This document shows positions 7,161 to 13,821 of a DNA stretch of 32,045 nt, one piece after another. The position numbers and the translations under genes are program-made. Numbering within the stretch: the stretch's first letter is position 1; each line of letters starts with the position of its first letter. Below the pieces are notes generated by a model. The model saw nothing but the letters and a program-made list of their open reading frames with translations, did not search any database and had not been told where the DNA came from. Origin of the DNA: Bacilli bacterium (GTDB lineage: Bacteria; Bacillota_I; Bacilli_A; RFN20; CAG-826); contig JAEDOI010000010.1 of the NCBI GenBank assembly GCA_016302065.1, forward strand, positions 1 through 32,045, written 5' to 3'.

Positions 7161-7191
7161 ATATTCTTTTTTAGAAATAAAAAAAGAATAT
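7161..7191 (-). terminator. AT-rich hairpin downstream of the Fic gene
   Basis: ATATTCTTTTTT (7161-7172) and AAAAAAGAATAT (7180-7191) form a 12-bp stem with a seven-base loop, 52 bases past the Fic stop. It is a plausible but GC-poor terminator. Confidence 0.4.
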
Positions 7192-7242
7192 ATTAATGTT
7201 TGAATTTAGTTTATCATAACTAATTTCATTCACTCTTGCTTT

Positions 7243-8223
7243 CTACTTTATATACTTTTGATTTTTGCTATTAGGCTTGTCAGGAATAGTCATCTTAATT
7301 AAACCATTTTCTAATGCTGGATTCAAATAGCTTGCACGTAATGTTTCTTTTGATTTTATCCCTAACCTAGCCATTATCTCATTTGCGCTTAAAGGAATAT
7401 CATATTCCATAATTTCTAATAATTTATTAACTTGATCAGAGATATTTTTTGATTCTTTTTTTATATTATTTAATGCTTCTTCTAATGTCTCATCAATCAT
7501 TTTTAACATAAATTCTACAAATACACTGGAATTACCATTTTTATGGCATAAAGCTATAGAATCATAGTATTCGTTTTGATATTTTTTAATCATAGATTCA
7601 ATAGGGATGTATTCGAATATTGGATTCCATTTCGTTAATAAAACATTTTGCCATAATCTAACAGTCCTACCATTCCCATCAGAAAATGGATGTATAAAAA
7701 CAAATTCATAATGAAAAACGCATGACTTTATTAGCATAGGGACGTCTTCATCAGTTTTTAACCAGTAAAATAAATCATCCATTAGTTGTGGAACCATATC
7801 AGCTGGTGGTGCAATAAAAATAACTTTATTTCCATCAAACACACCTTCAGCATGATTTCTATATTTTCCATTATCTTCTATTGTAAGATTTGTAAGAATT
7901 TTATGAGCCTTTAATAAATCATCAATTAGATAAGGATTAAATTCTTTTATCATATCATATGCTTTATACGCATTTTTTACTTCTTGAATTTCTTTTTGAG
8001 GGCCAACAACAAATTTTCCTGATATTACATCTCTAACATCATCAAGTGATAATGAGTTTGCTTCAATTGCTAAAGAAGAATGAATAGACCTAATCTTATT
8101 ATTTCTTCTTAGGATAGGCATTCTCTTTAAGGAATTATAAGTTTCAATCTTTCCAAGTTTTTCAGCAATAGAAATGGTCATAGAAAGCATTAAATTACTT
8201 ATTGTAAATGGTGGTTTATACAT
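7243..8223 (-). CDS. Fic family protein (probable AMP-transferase) with N-terminal inhibitory helix
   Basis: The 326-residue product has the catalytic Fic motif HPFSDGNGRTVR with His178, the flap region upstream (VIFIAPPADMVPQLM), and a C-terminal winged-helix-like region (ANEIMARLGIKSKETL). The N-terminal segment SSLAIEANSLS (residues 49-59) corresponds to the class II inhibitory helix (S/T)xxxE(G/N): Glu54 is kept but the next residue is Ala. The enzyme is thus expected to be autoinhibited and to add AMP or another nucleotide to proteins. ATG 8223 is chosen because family members begin MYKPP; in-frame ATG 8241 and TTG 8247 give an unusual extension. No antitoxin gene is adjacent. Confidence 0.88.
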   Translation of the reverse strand: MYKPPFTISNLMLSMTISIAEKLGKIETYNSLKRMPILRRNNKIRSIHSSLAIEANSLSLDDVRDVISGKFVVGPQKEIQEVKNAYKAYDMIKEFNPYLIDDLLKAHKILTNLTIEDNGKYRNHAEGVFDGNKVIFIAPPADMVPQLMDDLFYWLKTDEDVPMLIKSCVFHYEFVFIHPFSDGNGRTVRLWQNVLLTKWNPIFEYIPIESMIKKYQNEYYDSIALCHKNGNSSVFVEFMLKMIDETLEEALNNIKKESKNISDQVNKLLEIMEYDIPLSANEIMARLGIKSKETLRASYLNPALENGLIKMTIPDKPNSKNQKYIK

Positions 8224-8251
8224 GATAATCAATTCTCTCATTAGCAATTCT

Positions 8252-8261
8252 ATTATAACAT
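8252..8261 (-). promoter_or_regulatory. Extended -10 promoter of the Fic gene
   Basis: On the minus strand ATGTTATAAT contains TATAAT (8257-8252) preceded by TG with one spacer base. The expected start near 8245 fits ATG 8223 with a 22-base leader carrying GAGAG. Confidence 0.5.
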
Positions 8262-8410
8262 AATTTGTACTTTTTTAAATCATCTTACTTAAATCTTGCT
8301 TATTTTCTTGCTTAAAAAGTCAGTTCAATTTTGCATAACAACTCAGGATTTTCTTTTAATATGCTTCATTCAACTATTAATTCCGATGCTTAACCCCTAA
8401 ATCAACGCAT

Positions 8411-8442
8411 AAAAAAAGACCTTGATATATTGCATCAAAGTC
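8411..8442 (-). terminator. Terminator of the tRNA operon
   Basis: On the minus strand GACTTTGAT (8442-8434) pairs with ATCAAGGTC (8426-8418), one G-U pair, seven-base loop, followed at once by seven T residues (8417-8411). This is a classic intrinsic terminator 14 bases after the last tRNA. Confidence 0.85.
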
Positions 8443-8455
8443 ATTTTCTTCAGTT

Positions 8456-8542
8456 TGGTGCCCGGGACCGGAATCGAACCGGTACGATATTGCTACCAAA
8501 GGATTTTAAGTCCTTCGCGTCTACCTGTTCCGCCACCTGGGC
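8456..8542 (-). tRNA. tRNA-Leu (anticodon UAA)
   Basis: The minus-strand cloverleaf has a long variable arm, T-arm GGTTCGATTCC, and anticodon loop CTTAAAA, giving UAA. CCA is encoded. The acceptor stem has one A-C mismatch. A36-A37-A38 is present, the recognition feature of MiaA, whose gene is at 19155-20024. Confidence 0.95.
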
Positions 8543-8552
8543 ACTAAGTAAT

Positions 8553-8628
8553 TGGTGATCCACTGGAGATTCGAACTCCAGACCCCTTGATTAAAAGTCA
8601 AGTGCTCTACCGACTGAGCTAGTGGATC
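8553..8628 (-). tRNA. tRNA-Lys (anticodon UUU)
   Basis: The standard 76-base cloverleaf including encoded CCA has acceptor GATCCAC/GTGGATC and anticodon loop CTTTTAA, giving UUU. U36-A37 makes it a candidate for t6A and then for TcdA (20011-20694). Confidence 0.96.
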
Positions 8629-8633
8629 AATGT

Positions 8634-8709
8634 TGGTTGGGATGGCTGGACTTGAACCAGCGGAATGACAGAGTCAAAGTCTGTTGCCTTACCTCTTGGC
8701 TACATCCCA
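8634..8709 (-). tRNA. tRNA-Gln (anticodon UUG)
   Basis: The acceptor TGGGATG pairs with CATCCCA, and the anticodon stem-loop CAGACTTTGACTCTG gives UUG. CCA is encoded. The 5' end is T rather than G, as usual for bacterial tRNA-Gln. Confidence 0.95.
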
Positions 8710-8717
8710 ATAGGTTG

Positions 8718-8801
8718 TGGTGGAGGGGGGCAGATTCGAACTGCCGAACCCGTAGGAATTGATTTACAGTCAACCGCGTTTAGCCACTTCGCTACCCCTC
8801 C
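8718..8801 (-). tRNA. tRNA-Tyr (anticodon GUA)
   Basis: The acceptor starts GGAGGGG, the variable arm is long as for tyrosine tRNAs, and the anticodon loop CTGTAAA gives GUA. CCA is encoded. A36-A37-A38 marks it as a likely MiaA/MiaB substrate. Confidence 0.95.
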
Positions 8802-8812
8802 ATAGGGTTTAA

Positions 8813-8888
8813 TGGTGGATGTTAGAGGGCTCGAACCTCTGACCTCCGCCGTGTAAAAGCGATGCTCTCCCAGCTGAGCTAAACATCC
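8813..8888 (-). tRNA. tRNA-Val (anticodon UAC)
   Basis: The acceptor GGATGTT pairs with AACATCC, and the anticodon loop TTTACAC gives UAC. CCA is encoded. It is the first gene of the operon; the leader carries a small hairpin (AAGCAC 8895-8900 with GTGCTT 8912-8917). Confidence 0.95.
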
Positions 8889-8921
8889 AATATTAAGCAC
8901 ATAGATGTTACGTGCTTTAAT

Positions 8922-8950
8922 AATATATCAAACGAATGTATTTTAGTCAA
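8922..8950 (-). promoter_or_regulatory. Promoter of the tRNA operon
   Basis: Read on the minus strand, TTGACT (8950-8945) and TATATT (8927-8922) are 17 bases apart, a near-consensus vegetative promoter about 34 bases before tRNA-Val. Confidence 0.8.
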
Positions 8951-8984
8951 ATATTTTTTGAATACTTTTTACAATTTTTTGTTG

Positions 8985-9005
8985 ATATTTTATTAAATAA
9001 AATAT
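8985..9005 (-). terminator. Possible weak terminator after pgi
   Basis: ATATTTTA (8985-8992) and TAAAATAT (8998-9005) form an all-AT stem 27 bases past the pgi stop. There is no U-run after it, so termination would be weak. Confidence 0.3.
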
Positions 9006-9031
9006 TGGATGTTTTCTAGCCTTATTTTTAA

Positions 9032-10321
9032 TTAATATCCTTCTTTTCCAAGAAGGTGGAACATGTTTTTCTTATATACCTCAACACCTGGTTGATTGAA
9101 TGGATTTACATTTAATAAGTAGGCGCTCATTGCACATGCTTTCATAAAGAAATAATATAAGTATCCTAAATTTGTAGCATCCATTTTATCAAGAGTTAAA
9201 GTAATATTTGGAACATTACCATTTTCATAATGAGCTTTTAATGTTCCTAAATAAGCTTTTTGATTAATAAATGATAATGATTTTCCACTTAAATAATTTA
9301 ATCCATCAAGATTATCTTTATCTTCTTTAATAACGATATCGTTATTTGGATGTTTAACATAAAGAATAGTTTCAAATAAAATTTTATTTCCTTCTTGAAT
9401 GAATTGACCTAATGAATGAAGATCGGTGGTAAATGTACAACTTGAAACAAGTAATGCCTTACCATCTTTTCCTTCTGATTCATCAAATAATTGTTTAAAC
9501 CATTCAGAAACTCCTGAAAGACGAGGTTCATAAACATTAAACATTTCAACTTTGTATTTCTTTCTTGTATGAAGATAATATCTAACAAGAGCGTATTGAT
9601 AACAAGGATTAGTTAATATATCTCCATTATCAAAATCTCCTCTTGCTTCATTCATACCTTTTATAAAAGCTTTAATATCAATTCCAGCTGCAGCAAGAGG
9701 GAAAAGACCTACAGGAGTCATAACGGAATATCTTCCTCCAATATCTCCTGGAAGGACATATGCTTTATATCCTTCGTTATTAACTTCTTTCCTTAAAGCT
9801 CCATTTGTTTCATCAGTTACAGCAACGATTCTATTTCTGTAATCATCACCATATTTTTCTTTTAATTTTTCTTTTAACAATCTAAATGAAACACTTGTTT
9901 CAGTAGTGGTACCAGATTTTGAAATTACACACACTGCAAAATTTCTTTTATTAAGATAATCCAAAATTTCACTTACATAATTAGGATCAAGTGAATTACC
10001 TAAATAAATAATTTCCATTGAATCAGAACTTTTAAGTCCTCTTAAAGCATCAATAGAAGCTTTGCTTCCTAAATAACTACCTCCAATTCCACAAACAACT
10101 AAAGTATCGTACTTTTTCCTATACTCATTTGCAGTTAGGACGATATCATCTAATAAGCTAGTTTCTACGCTTAATGGATAATCTAGCCACCCTAAGTAGT
10201 CATTTCCAAGACCACTTCTTTCTTTAATCATTTTATCAATAGAAGCAACTTTTCTTTTGTATCTATTGAAATTAGGAAGATTCTTTTCTCCTAAGTAATC
10301 AAAACCAACTTCAATCTTCAT
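9032..10321 (-). CDS. pgi: Glucose-6-phosphate isomerase
   Basis: The 429-residue enzyme interconverts glucose-6-phosphate and fructose-6-phosphate in the cytosol. The sugar-phosphate site GIGGSYLGSKA, the segment VISKSGTTTET, the signature-like GDIGGRYSVMTPVG, the catalytic region QLFDESEGKDGK and DLHSLGQFIQEGN, and the C-terminal GVEVYKKNMFHLLG are all present. Length fits the short Bacillota form. AAGGAG lies ten bases before ATG 10321; ATG 10327 is also possible but very close to that site. The gene starts inside the S1-domain gene (11-base overlap), so the two are cotranscribed. Confidence 0.95.
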   Translation of the reverse strand: MKIEVGFDYLGEKNLPNFNRYKRKVASIDKMIKERSGLGNDYLGWLDYPLSVETSLLDDIVLTANEYRKKYDTLVVCGIGGSYLGSKASIDALRGLKSSDSMEIIYLGNSLDPNYVSEILDYLNKRNFAVCVISKSGTTTETSVSFRLLKEKLKEKYGDDYRNRIVAVTDETNGALRKEVNNEGYKAYVLPGDIGGRYSVMTPVGLFPLAAAGIDIKAFIKGMNEARGDFDNGDILTNPCYQYALVRYYLHTRKKYKVEMFNVYEPRLSGVSEWFKQLFDESEGKDGKALLVSSCTFTTDLHSLGQFIQEGNKILFETILYVKHPNNDIVIKEDKDNLDGLNYLSGKSLSFINQKAYLGTLKAHYENGNVPNITLTLDKMDATNLGYLYYFFMKACAMSAYLLNVNPFNQPGVEVYKKNMFHLLGKEGY

Positions 10322-10700
10322 TTGCATTACTCTCCTTTTCAAGTTCAACTTTAATCATATTAGGTAAAGCTTTTTCAAGTTTTGAAAAATCTATATCTTT
10401 CAAGTAAGAAGTTATTTTCTTACTTGGATTAATATCTTTATATTTATTTAATGATGGTGGAAGATCTTTTAAAGAAACGGATAAAAATTTATTATTTTCA
10501 TCTACCTTTTTAATCAAAACATCAACTACATCACCAACATGAAAATATTTATTTATATCATTAACAAAGTTAGATGAAATTTCTGAAATATGTAATAATC
10601 CAATATAAGCTTTATCAAAACTTAAAAAAACACCATAGTTTTTAATAGAAACTACAATTCCTTTAACAATATCATTTACTTTATAATTTGAATTTTCCAT
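10311..10700 (-). CDS. S1 RNA-binding domain protein (general stress protein 13-like)
   Basis: The 129-residue product begins with an S1 domain of the OB fold: VNDIVKGIVVSIKNYGVFLSF, GLLHISEIS, FHVGDVVDVLIKKVDENN and FLSVSLKDL (about residues 6-75) match the classic strand pattern. The C-terminal 50 residues are Lys- and Asp-rich. It resembles YugI/GSP13 proteins of Bacillota that bind ribosomes or RNA. No ribosome site precedes ATG 10700; the leader consists mostly of the palindrome at 10708-10723. Upstream in-frame TTG 10712 lies inside that palindrome and is less likely. Confidence 0.85.
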   Translation of the reverse strand: MENSNYKVNDIVKGIVVSIKNYGVFLSFDKAYIGLLHISEISSNFVNDINKYFHVGDVVDVLIKKVDENNKFLSVSLKDLPPSLNKYKDINPSKKITSYLKDIDFSKLEKALPNMIKVELEKESNANED

Positions 10701-10707
10701 AACTAGT

Positions 10708-10723
10708 AGCAATTTAAATTGCT
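10708..10723. repeat. Perfect 16-bp palindrome in the S1-pgi leader
   Basis: AGCAATTTAAATTGCT reads the same on both strands. It starts at the predicted transcription start (about 10723) and ends seven bases before ATG 10700. It could be an operator or a 5'-terminal RNA hairpin. Confidence 0.6.
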
Positions 10724-10729
10724 TTAAGT

Positions 10730-10759
10730 ATTATATCAAATATTTATAAATAATGTTAA
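10730..10759 (-). promoter_or_regulatory. Promoter of the S1-pgi operon
   Basis: On the minus strand TTAACA (10759-10754) and TATAAT (10735-10730) are 18 bases apart; TGA just before the -10 box makes it an extended -10 promoter. The predicted start is near 10723. Confidence 0.65.
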
Positions 10760-10785
10760 TTATTTATTAATATTCTTAATCTACA

Positions 10786-10813
10786 TAAAAAATCCCAAAA
10801 ATAAGTGGGATTT
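10786..10813 (-). terminator. Terminator of the HAD phosphatase gene
   Basis: On the minus strand AAATCCCA (10813-10806) pairs with TGGGATTT (10797-10790), followed by a T-run. It lies about 50 bases past the stop at 10861. Confidence 0.75.
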
Positions 10814-10860
10814 CATACGGTTTTTAGTTTTTTTATTAAAAAATAAGAAAAACATTAAAA

Positions 10861-11697
10861 TTAAAGTTTCTTATTTATTCTATCTTTTTTAGTATCTAAT
10901 CTTTCTTGAGCTGCTAAAAGATCGATAATAAGTTGTACTTCTTTTTCAAGTTCTCCACCGAAAGAATAGTCGGCTTTTGATATGAAATTTACTCTTCCTT
11001 CTTTATAAAGTGAAGATACTTTATCGCTCATACCTTTTGGATAAACAGCGATTGAATGGCCACCATTTTGTTTAACAACTATCATCGAAGGAACATCAGT
11101 TAATCCATCACCAATATAAATCATATTATCGTATTTAACTCTTCTTTTTAGAGTTTTAGAATTAACTTTTTCTTCATCAGCATTAGTGTGAATCAACCCT
11201 TTTGAAATTCTAAAAATAAATTGTGTTTTTTGTGTATAGTTTATAAAAGTTTTAGGCCAATAAGGTTCACCATTTTCATTAAAAAGATATTCACATCCAA
11301 AAATTTGAGTAAATTCTTTAGCAATAGAACATCCTTCAACTATTTCTTTATTTCCAGCAGTAATTAAATAGTGTTCTACTTTTAATCCTTTTTGTTTTCC
11401 ATAATCATTAATTCTTTTAAACCAAGTAGAAACTCCATCAAAGAATTTAATCTTTTTTCCGCAAGAATAAAGATATTCTTTTGTTAGTGTAATACCTCTT
11501 TCTTTTGCGGCTTTTATCATTACATACATATAGCTTAAGACATTGTCTACTCCAAATTTTGTGGAGAATTCTTCAGTCATTTGCCAAAATTCTTTTGGAG
11601 TAAGTTTTAAATCTGGGATAAATTGGAAAGATTGCATGTCATCACAAGCAAGAGTTTTATCAAAATCATAAATTAATGCAACAATTGGTTTACTCAT
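10861..11697 (-). CDS. HAD superfamily phosphatase
   Basis: The 278-residue protein carries the HAD motifs: DFDKT with nucleophile Asp11 and acid-base Asp13, the LITAGN strand (motif II-like), and YIGDGLTDVPSM near residue 195 (motif IV, metal-binding Asp pair). A helical cap follows motif I, as in phosphoserine-phosphatase-like members. The substrate cannot be told from sequence. GAGG lies eight bases before ATG 11697. It is a single-gene transcript with its own promoter and terminator. Confidence 0.85.
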   Translation of the reverse strand: MSKPIVALIYDFDKTLACDDMQSFQFIPDLKLTPKEFWQMTEEFSTKFGVDNVLSYMYVMIKAAKERGITLTKEYLYSCGKKIKFFDGVSTWFKRINDYGKQKGLKVEHYLITAGNKEIVEGCSIAKEFTQIFGCEYLFNENGEPYWPKTFINYTQKTQFIFRISKGLIHTNADEEKVNSKTLKRRVKYDNMIYIGDGLTDVPSMIVVKQNGGHSIAVYPKGMSDKVSSLYKEGRVNFISKADYSFGGELEKEVQLIIDLLAAQERLDTKKDRINKKL

Positions 11698-11714
11698 AAT
11701 TTTTACCTCATTTA

Positions 11715-11765
11715 ATTATAGCAAATAACATATGAAATATTAACTATTTATACAAATTTCATATG
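11715..11765 (-). promoter_or_regulatory. HAD gene promoter with a 10-bp inverted repeat
   Basis: TATAAT (11720-11715, minus strand) and TTAATA (11743-11738) are 17 bases apart. CATATGAAAT (11729-11738) and ATTTCATATG (11756-11765), exact inverted repeats 17 bases apart, overlap the -35 box from both sides. This is a candidate operator of an unidentified regulator. Confidence 0.5.
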
Positions 11766-11862
11766 ATAGTAGCTTTAAATGTTTGATTTTAAATATTAAT
11801 AGCGATTATAAAACAAAATATTATTTATAATATTTTAAGTTATTAATTAGATGTAAAATTTA

Positions 11863-11891
11863 TTGAAACAGTTACTTAATTTCCTTATAAT
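11863..11891 (+). promoter_or_regulatory. Promoter of gpsB (and probably rnpB)
   Basis: TTGAAA (11863-11868) and TATAAT (11886-11891) are exactly 17 bases apart. The predicted start near 11898 gives an 11-base leader with AAGGGTG. Confidence 0.75.
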
Positions 11892-11908
11892 TTTATTTAA
11901 GGGTGAAT

Positions 11909-12274
11909 ATGAAAACTAATTTAACAACAGAAAAAATTTTAGACAAAAAATTCGAAAAAGATGTTAAGGGCTATAATGCGTTAGAAGTAGATAAGTTTCT
12001 TGATTTAATTATTGCTGATTATAAGGTTCTTTTAGGAGAAATATCTAAATTAAAAGATGAAGTGTTTTCTTTAAAAAGAGAGAATGAAACTCTTAAGGCT
12101 GATATTAGAGATAAAGAAACTGTTATTTCTATAGAAAAAAGCAAACTGGCTGTTTTAGAAAAAAACAAAAATTATTCTGCTGAACAATTAGATCCAATTG
12201 ACTTACTTCAAAGATGTGGAAAATATGAAGTTAAATTAAGTGAACTTGGTGTTGACCCTAGTAAAATAAAATAA
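11909..12274 (+). CDS. gpsB: DivIVA/GpsB family cell-division protein
   Basis: The 121-residue protein has the DivIVA-type N-terminal membrane-binding region: ILDKKFEKDVKGYNALEVDKFLDLIIADY (residues about 9-37), where GYN followed by VDKFLD is diagnostic. A coiled coil (about 38-85) and a short C-terminal tail follow. GpsB coordinates cell-wall enzymes at the division site. ATG 11909 is preferred to GTG 11903, which lies in the ribosome site AAGGGTG. The gene sits directly before rnpB, the arrangement known from Bacillota, which supports gpsB over a long DivIVA. Confidence 0.82.
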   Translation: MKTNLTTEKILDKKFEKDVKGYNALEVDKFLDLIIADYKVLLGEISKLKDEVFSLKRENETLKADIRDKETVISIEKSKLAVLEKNKNYSAEQLDPIDLLQRCGKYEVKLSELGVDPSKIK

Positions 12275-12276
12275 AT

Positions 12277-12615
12277 TTCAGTCTATGCAATCGCTGGCAT
12301 TTAATGCTAGAGGAAAGTCCATGCTCGCACAATTCTGAGATGAATGTAGTGATTATGCTAACTTAATAAATAAGGTTAGGTACTTGGGAGCAAGTAACGG
12401 CGGAAGAAGTCCTAAAAAGAAATTCATGGATGGATTCCATAAAGTGCCACAGAGACGAGCTTTTTAGAAATGAAAAGATGAAACGTTGGTAAACCCCATA
12501 AGCGAGAAACCCAAAATATGGTAGGGGAAATTATTCGAAAGAACTAAATGGAGAATAATAAGTTTTATACTTAGATAAATGATTGCATAAAACAGAACAT
12601 GGCTTATGGACTGAA
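12277..12615 (+). ncRNA. rnpB: RNase P RNA, class B
   Basis: The catalytic RNA of tRNA 5' processing. GAGGAAAGTCCATGCTCGCAC near the 5' end and ACAGAACATGGCTTATGGAC at the 3' end are the conserved P4-forming strands; CACAGAGACGAG and GTTGGTAAACCCC are further conserved blocks. Helix P1 forms from TTCAGTC (12277-12283) and GACTGAA (12609-12615), P2 from ATGCAATC and GATTGCAT. The 5' end lies two bases after the gpsB stop, so it is likely cut from, or cotranscribed with, gpsB. Confidence 0.93.
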
Positions 12616-12636
12616 TACTCACAATGGAATATTTTT

Positions 12637-13290
12637 ATGAAAACTAAAATTAATTTACCTACGAAAATTACAATTGCTAGAATCATTTTAGCTTTTTTGC
12701 TTTTGTTAACTATATTTACTTTATATATTGTTGATTATTTTTCGCCATTCATTTATCAATTGGTAATAAGTATAAATAGCAATGTTCACATCAATTATTT
12801 AAATTTAATTTTACTTGCTATATTTTTAATTGCTTCTTTTACTGATTTTCTTGATGGATATTTAGCAAGAAAAAATAATGAAGTTACGGATTTAGGAAAA
12901 TTTTTAGATCCAATTGCTGATAAGATGCTAATTAATGGAATGATGATTTTCTTAGCATTAAATTTTCCTTCTATTCATAATGTCGATTTAACTTTTCCTT
13001 TCTTTTTAGTTATTTTAATGGAAATTAGAGACTTAATTGTTGATGGATTAAGATTTATGTGTGCTAAAAAGAATGTTGTAATTGCAGCTAATATCTTTGG
13101 TAAAGCTAAAACCGTTTTACAAATGGTAGCAATTTCTTTTGTATTGCTTAATGGTTTTCCATTTTCATTGTTTGATTATAATTTTATAAATTATTTACAC
13201 ATTACTGATTTTATTTGTTATCTTGCTACAATTACTTCCTTAATAAGTGGAGTAATTTATGTAAAAGATAATATTAAGGCTTTATTTTGA
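12637..13290 (+). CDS. pgsA: CDP-diacylglycerol-glycerol-3-phosphate phosphatidyltransferase
   Basis: The 217-residue membrane enzyme makes phosphatidylglycerol phosphate. The CDP-alcohol phosphotransferase motif is complete: Asp70, Asp73-Gly74, Ala77-Arg78, Gly87, Asp91 and Asp95 with the exact family spacing. Hydrophobic segments lie near 13-32, 54-70, 96-112, 120-135, 150-170 and 185-205. ATG 12637 is chosen because upstream in-frame codons from 12583 lie inside rnpB; GGAAT lies eight bases before it. The stop overlaps the next start (TGATG). Confidence 0.93.
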   Translation: MKTKINLPTKITIARIILAFLLLLTIFTLYIVDYFSPFIYQLVISINSNVHINYLNLILLAIFLIASFTDFLDGYLARKNNEVTDLGKFLDPIADKMLINGMMIFLALNFPSIHNVDLTFPFFLVILMEIRDLIVDGLRFMCAKKNVVIAANIFGKAKTVLQMVAISFVLLNGFPFSLFDYNFINYLHITDFICYLATITSLISGVIYVKDNIKALF

Positions 13291-13790
13291 TGGAAGAAAA
13301 TATATTTAGCAAACTTGTAAACGCTTTAAAAGAAGAGCACTTAACACTTAGTTCAATCGAATCTTTTACAGGTGGATTATTTTCCAAATCAGTTACTGAT
13401 ATTAGCGGAAGTTCACAAGTTTTTTTTGGTTCACTTGTTACTTATAAAACAAGTATTAAAGAAGACGTGTTACATATAAAAAAAGAAATAATAGATAAAT
13501 ATGGTGTAGTTAGTAAACAAACAAGTATCGAGATGGTTAAAAAGGGAAAAGAAATGTTTAATACTGATGTTGTTGTTTCATTTACAGGAAATGCCGGCCC
13601 TACAGTTTGTGAAGATAATAAACAAGTTGGAGAATGTTATATTTCAATTTTGTATTTAGATAATATTTATTCTTTTTCATATTTATTTAAAGATTTATCA
13701 AGAGATGGTGTAAGAAATAATAGTGTAAATAGTGCTGCTAAAGAAATTTTAAAAATAATTTCAAAAAATAGTATAAAAAATAATAACTAA
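13290..13790 (+). CDS. pncC: CinA C-terminal domain nicotinamide-nucleotide amidase (PncC-type)
   Basis: The 166-residue protein is a stand-alone CinA C-terminal domain that removes ammonia from NMN in pyridine-nucleotide recycling. SSIESFTGGLF contains the nucleophile Ser of the usual ESCTGG (Cys replaced by Phe here), GSLVTYKTSIKEDVL holds the conserved Lys, and YGVVS and SFTGNAGP are family blocks. No CinA N-terminal MoCF domain is present. The pgsA-cinA-recA order matches other Bacillota. Confidence 0.88.
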   Translation: MEENIFSKLVNALKEEHLTLSSIESFTGGLFSKSVTDISGSSQVFFGSLVTYKTSIKEDVLHIKKEIIDKYGVVSKQTSIEMVKKGKEMFNTDVVVSFTGNAGPTVCEDNKQVGECYISILYLDNIYSFSYLFKDLSRDGVRNNSVNSAAKEILKIISKNSIKNNN

Positions 13791-13821
13791 TGGCGTCTTG
13801 TATATAAAGGAGTTTAAAAAA

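Larger units (their letters stand above)
8881..9014. repeat. 14-bp inverted repeat involving the 5' end of tRNA-Val
   Basis: AAACATCCAATATT at 8881-8894 is the exact reverse complement of AATATTGGATGTTT at 9001-9014. The left copy covers the first eight bases of tRNA-Val and six leader bases; the right copy is in the gap after pgi. The tRNA promoter lies between them. Confidence 0.6.

Noticed and set aside
8700..8900. Open frame of 66 codons on the minus strand
   Set aside because: It lies across the tRNA-Tyr and tRNA-Val genes; the apparent protein is translated tRNA sequence.
12583..12636. Longer start for pgsA
   Set aside because: These codons are the 3' end of RNase P RNA.
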